Assembly (NCBI RefSeq): GCF_041260155.1
Contig: NC_091931.1
Coordinates: 27,607,654 to 27,671,653 of the forward strand
Source of the DNA: Ptychodera flava
Lineage: Eukaryota > Hemichordata > Enteropneusta > Ptychoderidae
Length of the DNA: 64,000 nt
Direction of reading: 5' to 3'
Shown here piece by piece: positions 11,836 to 24,383 of this stretch. How positions within the stretch are numbered: position 1 is the first letter of the stretch; each line of letters opens with the position of its first letter. Below the pieces are notes generated by a model. That model ran no database searches. It was not told where the DNA came from and saw nothing but the letters and a program-made list of their open reading frames with translations. The translations under genes were made by a program, and so were the position numbers.

Positions 11836-14800
11836 ATGACCAGCCGAAACACTGCGGGTTCTTCTCTGTACAAGGACTACGTGGACGTCCTGGCGAGAGT
11901 CAGGCAGTTTTACGGTCGGCTTGAATTTGACGCGAGGAAAGGTACCAGCGATTTCCGTGAGTTGCAGATGATACTGGGGTCATCCAGTAATGGCGATGGT
12001 CCGATTGAGTCCACGCTGGAGCAAGTCTACAAAAGTTTTGCACCGCCGCACAGACTCAAGCTTGACTTCAGGTACTCAAGCAAGGAAGTCCTTCTGAAAC
12101 AATTGCGAGACCTTCTGGCTTACGAGAAACGCGACCCGAAAATGGAAGACAAACTGAAAGTCCTCGTGGACAAGATACTGCAGCTCAGGTACAAGGACGG
12201 GTTTTGCATATCAGGGCCGAACGCCCTCGCAGATGCTTTACCAACGAAGATACCGGGCTATGTCCACGATATGTTGTTAAACCACCAATTGGATATAACT
12301 TGGGAGACGGAGTCGGGCTTTCCGTCGCATAGCGAGATCTTCCGTAATCCGCCAGTGTTGGCCTGGAAACTCCGAAAGGCGCTGACGATTTACCAAATAT
12401 TCAAAGAGAGGGGTCAAATTCACGACCACTACCAACTCGAAAACCTGTGTCCCCCGATTTACGCCAAAACGATGGCCTGGCGATCTTGGTACGAATGGAC
12501 ATTCGTAAACAGTGGGCAGGAACTACCCGAACTGCGCACAGAAATCGGAGAGTTGCCCCATTGGATCGACAAGGAAATCCAGGATTTCCTCAATGCAGAG
12601 TCACAGGAGGAGTGCTACGTCCACGGAAACTTTGCCGTGTACTGCCTTGTTTTGAAGGATGATTTGTACGGGAAGAGGAGGAGCGCTGGCAAAGACAGTA
12701 AGAAAGGGCAAAGGGAATTACAGGTGAGGGAACCAACGACGGTGCCAATGAGAATAAGTAATTTTCAAGAGAAAAGCAGACAAGGGTTTAGGGGATATGT
12801 TGCCAATACGACAACCTTTCTTCTCAAGTATCGACCATTAGATATTTCGAGGGAGTCGTCGCAAAGTGGAAAAATCTACCCACTGGGACACCTTCAGCAG
12901 TTGTACCTCCTCAGTCTTGGTAAAAAAAATATTCGCATATCGGAAACAAAGACAGTTACATGCCTGTAACTGTTGAAAAAATGTGCATGTGTTTCACCCT
13001 TTAAAAATCATGTCAAATCTTGGAACGGTTGGAAAAAAATTCAAGTCCGCACTCTGAGCACCCATCCCTGTAACGTTTTATTTGTTCGGGTACTTGTAGT
13101 TTATGTACAAAATTTCGTGTTCTTCACTGCCGTTGTCAATGCATCGACCAATTGATTGATTGATTGATTGATTTATTTAGCACTTAAAAAACCATACAGT
13201 ACAAACAAGAAAAAAGACAAAAGACAGAAGTGCTGGGATAACACAGAAAAGTTAAAAACTTATTTCCACTGTGGTCCCACGATAAATAAAATCACAAGAA
13301 AATCGGCACGACAACAATTAATAAAAAACGAAATCATTTTGCTCACGTTGAATCATTGCTTCATAAAAATACTTCTTTAACTTTCTTTTAAACAGAGAAT
13401 TTGAAGTAATACTCTGTATATTTCTTGGAACTTTGTTCCATTCAACACTAGCTGTATATACAAAACTATTCTGATAAAACCGAGCCCCACCTTGAATAAA
13501 AATAGAATAGGGTCCGGATTTCGTTCTATGGACATGACTGTTAAAAACAAAATTATCAGACAAATATTTCGGTGCTAATCCTAATGTAACTCTATGAACA
13601 TGATTGAGTTTTATATATGCGACTCTGTGGCTAACAGGTAGCCATCCCATTTGTTTGAAGTGAACCGATTCAAGGTGTGCTCTTGCTGACACACCAAGGG
13701 CAAACCGTATAACTTTATTTGGGAAGTTTGAAGTTTTTGTTTGCTTTTTAAAGTCAAGGCACGTTAATTTGACCGGCACGTTCATCAGTGGTGTTTAAAG
13801 GTGGTCGACCCCCTTTCCGGATACTGTAGATTGCTTGGCCACCAAAGAGGGCCAGGGGCAAAAGCATAGTTCCATCGAGTTTAGTTTTTAATATAATAGT
13901 GGATGGTGAATTAGATGAATCCATACACGCGTAGCCAACAGTGTTTTTACGCCGATACGTGACCTCACCTTCATGGTATGATGTGGTGTGACGAGCGTGA
14001 CGTGACGTGACGTGCGACGTGACATGACGCGATGTGATAATTACTATATTTTTGTTTAGCTCATCATATAATGCAATTGAATGATCAACTCGTTTGCATG
14101 GAGTCCTATGATCAATTCTAAACTTTTACTTTCATTTTCGTCGTACGATATGACAAAATCCAATCATAGAGTATTGTTGTTTAAATCTGACACAGACGTG
14201 AGAGTCACTAAGAAGGTCGCGTGAACTACCCGATTTACGATGTTGGTGGCTAGGATATACCCAGGGGCACGTCAACAAGCCGATTTCGGAATTTTGTACT
14301 CACCAGAGATGTGAAATATTCATTACATTATTGTAAAATAATAGAAGAAGGTGAGGGGAAGGACAATCGAAATTTATACTTTAAGATCATCATGTTCTCC
14401 AAGTCGTCCCGACAGAAGTTGTGGGCAGATACACAATTGGCCTGAATATCTAAAACTCCACATCTTGTCCCGTTTTTGTGTCAGGTACGCTCTGTTCAGC
14501 GGTGTATTAAATCGCGAAAAAAGCAGCCTTGTTTTGATTAATCTGACAGGTGCACCTTTGATGGCGAGACCTGACCAAATATCATCGTTAATATTTAGCT
14601 AGATGTCGAGATATTGCATACATGTCAGTGGTATCATCAAAGTTTCCAATAGTATCTATATGTGCGAGGGTCAGGAGGGGTCATCGGGTATCAATTTGAC
14701 AGCTTAGCTAGCTAATGCAAACAATTTTTTTGCATCGCATCTCGATAAATACTGGGTAGTCAGGACAATCGCGAGTGTCCATCGATAAACAAACCAACGG

Positions 14801-17800
14801 GCCGGTCCCATACTTTGAACCGTTTTGGAGTTCGGCTTGCAAGATGACAAAGCCCTGTCCGGGGACGGAGAAGACACTACTGAGCTTCCCCCCTGGTGAG
14901 ATAAATCTTCCTTCTTCTCTGAATGTGGCAATCCACACATAAATTGCAGATGACTAAAGATGCTTCTTGAGCACAGAGAGAGGTGTGCTGGTCGACATTT
15001 AATTTCAGTGTTAAGCAAACCTTTTTATAGGGAAACAGTATAAGCCTTAATTTCGTGTGTCGCATGTTTTTCTCTTTTCCACTTTAAGTTATTTACCTTT
15101 TTCACCGCTAAATCATATATAATCGACATTCTCTACAGAGCTGGAGACCAACTGATTGATGCGAGAAATTTCTGAAACTTTTTTCAAAATATTAATTTTG
15201 CTGCAAACGAGTCAGTAATGAATTGTGACGGCCAGTCGCAGCTCCCCTTGAGCCATCATACTGTCCTCCTTTTTTTAAGCTTTGCACAAAATCACGTATT
15301 TTGAGGTCTTCGACTTCAAACTGACAAACGTACACAGAATTGATCGAATATCTCTAAGCGGCAAATGTTGCACACGCGATGCCGGGAACAAGACCCCCGC
15401 AAACAACAACAACAAACAAACAGCGAAAAACAACAAAAACGTGATCAGCTTTTCTACACAAGGGTACCCTGCCCGGACAGGTATATTTACGTCAAAGGTA
15501 AAATAAAGAGATCGCCATGTCAGACAGTTGTTGTAAGCTTATCATCTCTCTGCACACTTCCTGAACTCTTACTAGTACTGCATTACGAGCGGGGTACATT
15601 CTGTAAATAAATATTGCCCTTGAGTTATTATTATGGCATCAACATCGATACGGTCGGTGCACGTGGAGAACAAAGTTACATTTGCGCATGTCCGTAGTTA
15701 TCTCTCTTGTACATGTCGCTCTCCGGGGACAACGCGATAAGGGTGTATATTTACCAGTCGGTGTGTCGAAAAGGAAAATAAAATGGCGTAATCTCAAACT
15801 TAAACGTTGCCTTTTATCTCCTAAGGCCGCAGAATAAAAATAAGGCATCAATGAAGTTTTTCGCATCTGAGAAACAAACAAATCATCAAAAACTTTTCAG
15901 TATGTTGAAGTGAAAGTGGCCACCATCTTCTGCGGTAACTCTTGGGGAGAAATAAAACTTTCAAGATACACAACAGCACGAGGCAAGAAGTTCAAGTTAA
16001 GCATAAATAAAGAATCTAAAAAGCTGTTGGCTAGGCAACTTTTACTTGGGGAGTGCGCGCTGAAGCCATTCGTCGGCGTACTTGTATGGACTCTCGCTTC
16101 CAGTATATGTACCGCTCACGCCGAAAGGTATGAATCATTGCAACGTTGAGGGTGGATTAGGATTTTAACATGAATGGTTTTTTATCACAACTGGAAGTTG
16201 TGATATAGAGGTGGTTTCAACCGGTGTTTGATGTCGTCCATTTCCGTAAACGACAAAAAGTCAAAACTGCTGAACAGACTGCGTTGATATTTGGTACCGA
16301 TACATAGACTGGTTCCAAGGTTCCAATTCGGAAAAATGGAGCCAAACGGAGCGGAGGTTATATAGTTTTGGGAAATTTCTAACCCCCCTTTTTAACTAAT
16401 TGATTTTAGGGGTCTTTCATATATGTAGTTTTGGAATGTACACCAATCCTGCATTGTGGACTGTTTTATGAGTTGTGGAACAGAAATGAGGTTTTGATGA
16501 ATGTTAGAAATATGCAGGATGGCTGATTCAAAGTATAAGAGATTTCTATGCTCTTTTGGGTATCAAAAGCAATAAAAAAAAACATATTTCATAGTTTAGA
16601 TTCTCACTTTTGAGATGACCCTAAGCATTTGTTATGTAAACATCCTTGAGTCAATATACAGACTTTGACATTCCTGAGATTAAGTATCCATGACCTCACA
16701 TGTTACAGTCTTTCACTACCATGGTATGGCCCAAACCCATTGTTATCAATGGTGAGTGTGGACCTGTCTACAGGAAATTGGGGTGAACAGGTTATACAAT
16801 GCCATGACAAGTTGCAAGGTAGCACCAGCATAGAGTCCTACGCATGTCCATGTGTTCTCACAGCAAATTACAGGGAAAAAATTATTTGAGATGTTTCTCT
16901 CCTTTAAATAGAAGTATATAACAATTTAAACCTGTCATGGATGGATTGCTCTCAAATGATCTGAAACACAGTTATTGCCCATTAGCAACAAATCTATAGC
17001 AAGATTTATGTAAAGTTCATGAACTTACACAAGGTATTAGACAAAAGATGACCATGACTTTGCTACTTTTCAACATTTATTTCATTCAGATTTCCTCAGC
17101 TTAGTGTATATTTTGTAATCTTAATTACTGTCAACTTAGCTTTACTAACTTATTATTCTAACCTCATTATTCTTACACTACTGTTATACCTTATAACCAC
17201 AAAATTTCAAGAGATGCATATATGATTGTCACTTAACAAACAATTTACAAATATGTCTTCTGCTTTTTTCTCCATACATATACATGTCCCTTTTCTCATA
17301 AAAATGGGCTTAAAATCGCAATGTGAAAAATAGTCTTTCAGCTGTATGTTGCTCATTGACTTCGTGGTCTGTCTAATTAGTCCCACGGACACCGTCCGGG
17401 GGACTTATAGGTTTGGTCATGTCCGTGTGTGCGTGCCTGCACCGTGTGTGCATCCGTCCGTCTGTTCACGCAGATATCTCAGACATGCCCAGGTCAATTT
17501 CTTTCAAACTTTGCACAAGGATAGTACCCTACCCCATACAGATGCACGTCGATTTGGCCATGTCAGAGGACTTTTTAGTTTACACCACCATAGACTACCA
17601 TGTATAAGTCAGCTGTCTATAGAATCCCATGTATAAGGGCAAGTAAAATAAAAATTTAGTTTGTCATCATATTCATATTGCAAAAAGGATTCAGTGACAC
17701 AGTTTTTAGTCCCCATGGATGAAGTCCAGGGCCTTATAGATTGGGTCATGTCCCTCCGTTCACGCAGATATATAAAATATTTTGACAAAATCTCCCGTGA

Positions 17801-20800
17801 CCTCGGTGACCTTTGACCTCAAATATACATATTTGTCCATAACTCAGTAACCACAAGTGCTACACCCTTCATATATGGTATGATGGGACACCTTATGACG
17901 CCACATATTGTACCTCATTAATTATGTGCATATCTAATTTTGAGCGAGCCAATAGAGCTAGGTCTGATTTTTGGTATATAGGGATGACTTAGCAATTCAA
18001 TTTTTTTGACAAAATGTCACATGACCTCAGTGACATTTGACCTGAAATAACATATTTGTCCATAACTCAGTAACCACAAGTGCTACACCCTTCATATATG
18101 GTATGATGGGACACCGCATGACGCCACATATTGTACCTCATTAATTATGAGTAGTTTCACAATGTGCCAGTTGTGATCAAGTGCCATTGGTGCTATTTTT
18201 CATGTTCCGACACTGGCCAGTTATTTTTCTCTGTTTAGCGTAATGTGTGTGCGCTCTTATTTTCAACTTTTCAAGTCGCATCTCTGCAGATTTCCTCCCC
18301 CCCCCAACATTCCCCTTAAATATGTACTGGTCAACCCCTAACGGTTAATCCTTTGACCATTCCAGGAGGAGCATACTCGGCAAAACTCTCCTCGCACAGA
18401 GCGCACTATAGAGTCAGTGGGACGCTTATTAATCTACCGATGTGAGTTAATTATTATCAATGAATAAAATTATGTCAAATTTGCAAATGCCATACCGACA
18501 AAAACAAAAGAAAATGGAAAAAAGACAACAAACAAGCGGATCGTTCGTTTATCACAAACATTTTGTGACCTCTAAAAATGTAATCACGTAATGATGAAAA
18601 ACTCATTTCTATGTGAAAAAAGGAGCATTTTAAGCAAGGATTTTTCTTATTGTTTTACTTATATGTTTTTTTTTTGTAATTTAATCTACTGCCTATATGG
18701 TGGGGCAGAAATGCTTTTATTTGGCATAGTTTGGTATATGTGTATGCGTTGTGTATATTGGTACAGCATCTCGGCTTCGTCTTTTGGAGTGGACGAAGGC
18801 CAAAAGACGAGATGCTAGACTAGTGTGAATAGACAATCTGCCTGTACACATCAAGAAAGCTCTTGTTCTGAGCCAGTTAATATCTTATCCTAGCGGTCTG
18901 ACAGAAGTAGAAGTCACCCAAATACAAAGTGAAAATGTACGACAACTAACTGTCAACAGCTAGGCAGGTGATTGCAACTAAGGTCACTGAATTCACCACG
19001 ATACAAATAAAAGTCCTAAATACGGAATACTAAATGTATAATTGTTCACTCTTTGCACACAAATTGATGGTGTTGACACATTCATTACAGACAATTACAT
19101 ATGGAAGTGAAAAAATCCCGTTCATTATTTGTTATTACCAGGACTGGTAATATAGAATTACACCAGAGTTGTTATATATTTCTACATACACTTATTTCAC
19201 ACTATAGTCTGTTTGTCATTTTCACTGTTCCTCCGGTCACTAGTAAAATAACTTTGGAGGTCCTGCACTTGACTCACACACCCACACTCATATATCACTT
19301 CGTCTCGTCATCCGCTCTGTTTGTTCCTCTCTACCAAAGCCATGTCCCCATGCGTATGCGTACAATGCTTGTTCATAATACATGTAGTGATATCAGTGCA
19401 CCACGGCGCGTGAGGGATCTGCAGATAATCACAACCAGACATTCAGGTAACTTTAAAATTTCCCTGTCTGACCAAATAATACCTGCCATTTTACATTTAA
19501 ATGTCTTCCATAGTGGATACTGAGTGTAACACCCCCCATCTCAAGAACTCAAAAACTGAGATATTATTTCCACCAATCCATGGGAAGGTAACTGTAAACT
19601 TCACCTTTCCAGTGCAAAAAATATATTCCAGGGCTGACATGCAGGCAGTTCTTTCCTTCTCTGCCATCATCAATGCACGTGTGGTACCTCATTCAAACGA
19701 ATTACACGACTACTAACACGTTTGCATCAAGTCAGCACTTTATACATAACAAGCTAATCTGCTGAAAAATGCAGTCAATGCTGTATCTGACAGTGTTTTC
19801 ACGTTTTTCTTTCAGCTGTACATCGGCAGTGCTGTCCACGGTACTCTTCAACGCTGGATCCATGATTCCCACGCGCATTGCAAGGCGGTGTCGGCAGTCT
19901 TGAAACACCTGAGGAGTTGTCCGGGCGACACCTTCATTCCCTACCCGGGTCCCGTCAGTACCATGGAAGCCTGCCTAGCACTGGCAACCCTGCTGGGCAA
20001 GCAGGCAGCTATCTTTATCATCAGTAGCTACGGCAACAAGGAAGGTATGCTTCGTCGAGAGGAAGATCTAATAAGGCGGCTTAATTTATCAGACATGAGA
20101 CTTGGTATGAACTATCCAGCTGATTATTAACATTTCCAGGCCAGTTTCTACGTAAGCAGGGGTCCATATGCACCATGGGGAACGATACAGTTGGGCCAAA
20201 CCATTGTAGTGAAAGGGCCAATGCCTGAAAAAAGGCTGTCTATATAGATGCATCTATGATTGTTTCAAGTGCATGATTATTCAGTCTCTTCGTGTGATGC
20301 ATTGAAGCTGAAATACTTGACCTTGAGTGGTGCTGTGAATGCGACGTCGAGTAGAGCAGCTTTTGCTGGATTACGCCTGCCCTGCTGTGTAGACTCCGTT
20401 CTGAAGCTAATTAATCTGTCATGAACTGAAAGTCAACCGAAATCAAATGTTTTGCATGACATGAAGACATGCACGAAAGGCTGTTTCAAAAATAACTCAT
20501 TTTGTATTCGTCAACTTGAACCAAGTCTATAGGTACATCTCATTCCTCTGTAATTTTCAATTCCAGTGTCATTTATATAGAGGATTCTATTATTTCCGTC
20601 ATTTTCTTCCATATGTTTGGTCACAGGTGCGTGAAGTTGCCACCTCTGTACGTATACTGTACACAGCAACTCCACGCACCTGTGTGTTTGGTTAAGGTAG
20701 TATGCGCCTTGAAAGTGAAAGACTTAAACTTCTGCTCAAAATTTACTCAAGGAATCTTTAAACCATGCTGTTTCAAAATCATAAATAAAAATTGGGGTTA

Positions 20801-21725
20801 ACCGTGCAAATTTAAGTACTAGAGAAACAAATTACCCAGATTTACCAATATTTAAAATTCAAAATGACCGCCATCCCAGCGTTAACTTTATGGAAAACAA
20901 ATAAAATTTTCGATTTTTGGAAAAATAAGACGGTGAAAAGTATTTTTACATCAAGAGCTTGAAAATGAACCCCCACAAGTGGTATATCAGAAAAGAATTG
21001 TAAAAGTTTGAGAGTCAAAGTATCTGTCCACGAGGCGCATTCTACCTTAACTATACGTATTGTAACACAGAAGGGTGAGGTCATGTACAGTCTGGCTATT
21101 TCGGGTTAGAACCTGAAATCACCTTAACGCTGGTTAAACTAAAAGCCGAAAGATGCCTTTTTTTTTATTTTTTGAGAATTAATTTATAATTTGCCATTTG
21201 ACTGTTTGTACAAATGGACATGTCACTTTGAAATAATTGCAGGTTTCTGTTTGTGAGTGTCACAGTTGAAAAACTTATTTTGCGAGAGGTTTGAGTTTTA
21301 CTTTGGGTTTAAAAGTTTGAGATTTGCCGTACATGTGACATGGTTTGAGTAGTAGAGTCCCAGGACAGCATAGAAACTATGCAGAGACATCTAATGCACA
21401 AATTCCAAATATTGCAACTATTTTCTCATTTACTTTGATCTGCTTTCTCTTGAAGCCTCGCCCCAGTACATTTGACAATATACTTTATTACTTTATACTT
21501 CTTTGTGTAATGCTCACACTGGTTGAGACACTCAGTATTGTGCACCCAATTCCTCAGGTACTGCGCATCATTATTGTTGAATTCAACTAAATTCAAGTGA
21601 AATCAAGTCTGGAAAGAAATTCAGTTCTCAATGATGACAGTTCACCAAAAATCAAATTTTCCGGCTTTGCTGACAAGCTGCGCAGCACTTGACATCAACG
21701 TCAGCATGCTGTATATATATATATA

Positions 21726-21783
<58 letters not shown>

Positions 21784-21862
21784 CGTATATATATATATTG
21801 TATATATGTATATATGTATGTGTGTATATATATTATATCACACACACATAATATATTATATT

Positions 21863-21944
<82 letters not shown>

Positions 21945-24174
21945 TAATGATCATTAAAGGTGACATTTACTGAGGTTTACTGAGGTTGAGCATTATGAAG
22001 ATGGCGGTCAGGAAATATATAAAACTTAGTGTCTGTTTTCGGTATAATATTTGCCTTGAAATGGTTTGATCTTTCTAAAACCTGAAGCAGACAGATTGTC
22101 GTGTTTTGCAGAGATAATGGTGCTCAAAACAATCTCAATGGCTTTCTTACCAAAGGTAATATATTCAATACATCAGTAACTTCTTTTGAGTCAACCTTTT
22201 TTGCACAGATGTGCGCAGAATTTTTTTAAATACTCAAGTATGACCATCAATTATATTCTAGGCCAAAGCTTATAATCTTTAAAGTTCATATATTCTAATA
22301 GCCAGTACTTTTAAGTTGTTTACGATTAAAATGCCTGAAAATGCAAGTATGAGACTTATACTCTCAGTACTTAAGTCAACTGAACTCAGTGTATCTCTGT
22401 GTAATTTAATGGCAGTGATAAGATAAAAATGAAATCTACAGATGTTGTAATTTCTACAAAACAATGACAACAACATCAATAGTACATCTGGATAGGAATA
22501 TACAAGGTCTTAATGCTTGAAGGCCTGTACTTGTCAATTATCATCTTCATACCAGTCTTTCGAGTCTCAAAAACATTTTTTGTATCAATCTGCATCGTCA
22601 TGACAACAAAGTGATGTAGATAATTACACTGACAGAATCAAAGAATGCACACTTTATAGCACATATTTCCGTATTCTGTGATTAACTCACTGTTAATTCT
22701 GAAGAGAAACTGCATTTTACTGGCTTCGTGTAGCCTAAACTATTGTACTGCTTGGAATTAATCCATTGAGTGCTGTAAATTTTCCCACCAAAATTTTGTG
22801 CAACATTTCATCAATTTTATGAAATTTTTCTGTAATTTTGTTGATGATTTTGGATCAAATGGACATCACATTTCATTGCTTACAGTATTTTATCAAAATT
22901 TTGGCAAAAATTTTGAAAAAATTGACTGGGGTATATTTTATAAAGGCAACAAAATTTGACTTTGGTGCTCAAAGGGTTGAGATTGAATTAATGGCTATAA
23001 AACTGAATTGTGCAATACTAGGCAAACTGTTCTTACAAGAGAGTTTATCACGGTAATAAAGTTTTAAATTTCAGTGCAATTGATTGTTTTTTACCCAATA
23101 ATGTGGCTATAACAAATTTTACCTTTCAGATCATAATTTAATTCAAATGCTTACATGTACAAGTCTATATCAAGCTGTTTTTACTTTCTGTGTGCTTGAG
23201 AATTTTTACCAGTACTAAAAACGGTTCTGAAAGTACCGTCAGCATCTTTCAGCTAATCCGATACTGCAACATTAAGAATTAAAAAAAACCCAAAAGTGTT
23301 TTGTATTTTGAAGTAAGTCTGTAGTGCAGTGTTTGTGATTCTAACAAAAGTGACCCCTATCTAAAGAGCTCCATTTTACTGAATCAAAGTTTGTGAATAT
23401 TCTGAACTTTTCCATTGTGGCCGAAAGTAGTACTTCACTTTTCAATAGGCTTTGAATACATGGGGTCGAACCAAACTAAGAAATGAATGAGTGGGGTGGG
23501 GCAAAGTTCATCGTAGAGAACTAAAATGTGAATTGCACATTTTCTTTGAAGAGGTTGTTTCAGAGTGTTTGTTTTTCTCTTTGCTTTGCGTAAATCTACT
23601 GGTACCAGGACTACGTCCTTACGGTAGTCATTCAGCCAATATTTGTTGATAGCTTTGTGATTTATGAATTATTTTCTCATTAGACAGCTGGCGTACAGCA
23701 TACCAGACACCGTATACTCAGCTAATCATGCTGATTTTCACCGCTAAGAGTTACTGCTGTTTCAGATCTGAGCTGTACAAGGTTTTAAATCCGTGTAGTG
23801 AATGTGATTGGAGTTGTTAACTGATCATGTTTGTGAAACATTACACATTAAGTATATGCATTTAGTGTTGACATTTAGGAGTAAACTTTGATCCACTTCC
23901 AAGGATTTAGAGTGCAGTTTTGTTTCCCCATACTTCAATAGTGAAAAACAAACACAAAAATTGAATAAAATAAATACACTCAACCAAAAGCTGTTGATTC
24001 AATCTTTAGTTCTGTATAAAGAAAAATGTTGTGTGTGGCAGGGTTTAGTTATGCACACAGACCTTGTTTGTATAAAAATACACATTTTTCTGCTCTCTTT
24101 CCAAATGTGCCTGACAGATCATATTTTCTGTTTGCTTGGCAGCGGCAGAAGTGCTCATCAAGTGGCTACACTGA
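11836..24174 (+). CDS. Uncharacterised protein, possible GIY-YIG fold, 3 exons
   Basis: The exon model is 11836-12723 (296 codons, ending CAG|GTGAGG), 19816-20044 (after TTTTTCTTTCAG) and 24143-24174 (after a TTGCTTGGCAG acceptor). Phases agree (0, then 1), and the product is about 382 aa. A poly(A) signal lies at 24378. The N-terminal 260 residues were not recognised. Residues about 265-372 resemble a GIY-YIG nuclease: FAVYCLVLK (AVY in place of GIY, 267-269), then LYIGSA (YIG 298-300), R309 in QRWI, H315/H317, and E347 in a helix ([15 protein letters not shown]). The intron lies between the GIY-like and YIG-like strands. A GIY-YIG protein would cut or bind DNA, but activity is only inferred and the first Gly is Ala. 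The last exon (ending EVLIKWLH) is tiny and less certain. The open frame running on from 12724 to 12969 is probably intron. Confidence 0.55.
13151..13790 (-). mobile_element. LINE 3' fragment (CR1/L2-like), 5'-truncated
   Basis: The open frame at 13785-13318 codes a typical LINE RT C-terminal tail ([51 protein letters not shown]). The 3' end at 13151-13173 is a TTGA/TCAA microsatellite, the usual tail in CR1/L2-like elements. It lies within intron 1 of the gene at 11836, in the antisense direction. Confidence 0.8.
13791..14707. other. Intron 1 sequence with a TGACGT-rich patch
   Basis: At about 13995-14035 there are closely spaced TGACGTGACGTGACGTG words, similar to CRE half-sites. They may be a simple repeat or a cluster of bZIP sites. 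Nothing else was recognised. Confidence 0.35.
14708..14953 (-). CDS. Possible orphan last exon of an unidentified gene
   Basis: After a CTTTAG acceptor, an 81-codon frame runs to a stop at 14708. It reads [20 protein letters not shown], then [31 protein letters not shown] and [10 protein letters not shown]. It alternates hydrophobic strands as a beta-rich domain would, and it is GC-richer than the intron around it. No family was recognised and no matching upstream exon was found on -. It could be a nested gene, a processed fragment or chance. Confidence 0.25.
   Translation of the reverse strand, partial: SSAIYVWIATFREEGRFISPGGKLSSVFSVPGQGFVILQAELQNGSKYGTGPLVCLSMDTRDCPDYPVFIEMRCKKIVCIS
14954..15859. 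other. Intron 1 sequence, nothing recognised
   Basis: An ACAACAAC/AAACAA-rich patch lies at 15400-15440. No gene or repeat family was assigned. Confidence 0.4.
15860..15970 (+). repeat. Fragment of the TTAA-flanked MITE family
   Basis: The stretch GCCACCATCTTCTGCGGTAA and CTCTTGGGGAGAAATAAAA matches the inner part of the family copy at 63483-63843 (GGCTGCCATCTCCGTGGTAA). The ends are missing. Confidence 0.5.
15971..17377. other. Intron 1 sequence, nothing recognised
   Basis: AT-rich sequence with no coding pattern, inverted repeat or tandem repeat seen. Confidence 0.4.
17378..18155 (+). repeat. GTCCGTCC-type interspersed repeat with an inner doublet
   Basis: It starts AATTAGTCCCACGGACACCG and carries GTCATGTCCGTGTG and CACGCAGATATCTCAGACAT. 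A segment of about 140 bp is present twice, starting near 17783 and 18008 (both with CATAACTCAGTAACCACAAG and TTCATATATGGTATGATGGG). It resembles the repeat at 54743 in style: a run of GTCCGTCC followed by a conserved AT-rich part. Confidence 0.7.
18156..19815. other. End of intron 1; one short inverted repeat
   Basis: At 18764-18813, AGCATCTCG-gcttcg-TCTTTTGG is matched by CCAAAAGACGAGATGCT on the far side, which gives a stem of 17 bp with a 6-base bulge. The open frames at 19101-19716 have no family resemblance. The acceptor of exon 2 is at 19815. Confidence 0.5.
20692..21050 (+). repeat. TTAA-flanked MITE, family copy 1
   Basis: It has TTAA at both ends with inverted ends GGTAGTATGCGCCT and GGCGCATTCTACC. 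The inside carries TTCAAAATGACCGCCATCCC and AAAAGTTTGAGAGTCAAAGT. TTAA duplications are typical of piggyBac-like elements. No coding capacity. It lies in intron 2 of the gene at 11836. Confidence 0.8.
21708..21950. repeat. TA dinucleotide microsatellite
   Basis: Long interrupted (TA)n with short TG/CA islands (GTATGTGTGT, CACACACAT) in the middle. The open frames through it on both strands are artefacts. It is a likely assembly weak point. Confidence 0.95.
22763..22981 (+). repeat. MITE-like repeat, CCATTGAGTGCTG family copy 1
   Basis: The ends CCATTGAGTGCT and (reverse complement) CCCTTTGAGCACC form an imperfect inverted repeat. GAATTAAT lies on both sides (22755 and 22984), a possible target duplication. 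It shares TTTTATCAAAATTTTGGCAA and GACTGGGGTATA with the sequence at 47746. Confidence 0.65.
22982..24142. other. Intron 2 sequence, nothing recognised
   Basis: AT-rich sequence without repeats or exons that I can support. Confidence 0.4.
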
Positions 24175-24377
24175 CAGGTGCAAGTCAACTCAGCTCATCT
24201 GTGTGTAGATGTTTCTCTATGCAGGATATTTTGTTTCAGTGCCGAAGTGGAAAAAATTTTGCTGAAAACTTTAAATATTTGTTTTTGTTTCAAGTTTGAA
24301 ACTGAAGGAAAAACTGTAACAAGAATGTCGTCACAGGGAAATGGCACATTTTCAAAGTACACGCTTTGGGAGACGTA

Positions 24378-24383
24378 AATAAA
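24378..24383 (+). terminator. Poly(A) signal AATAAA
   Basis: AATAAA lies about 200 bp after the proposed stop at 24174. This supports the last exon of the gene at 11836 ending here. Confidence 0.5.

Noticed and set aside
12724-12969. Continuation of the exon at 11836 to a stop at 12969
   Set aside because: The strong donor CAG|GTGAGG at 12723 fits the phase of the exon at 19816, and composition becomes less coding-like after it. An unspliced read-through form cannot be excluded.
21642-21973. Open frames rich in Tyr and Ile on both strands
   Set aside because: Translation of a TA microsatellite.
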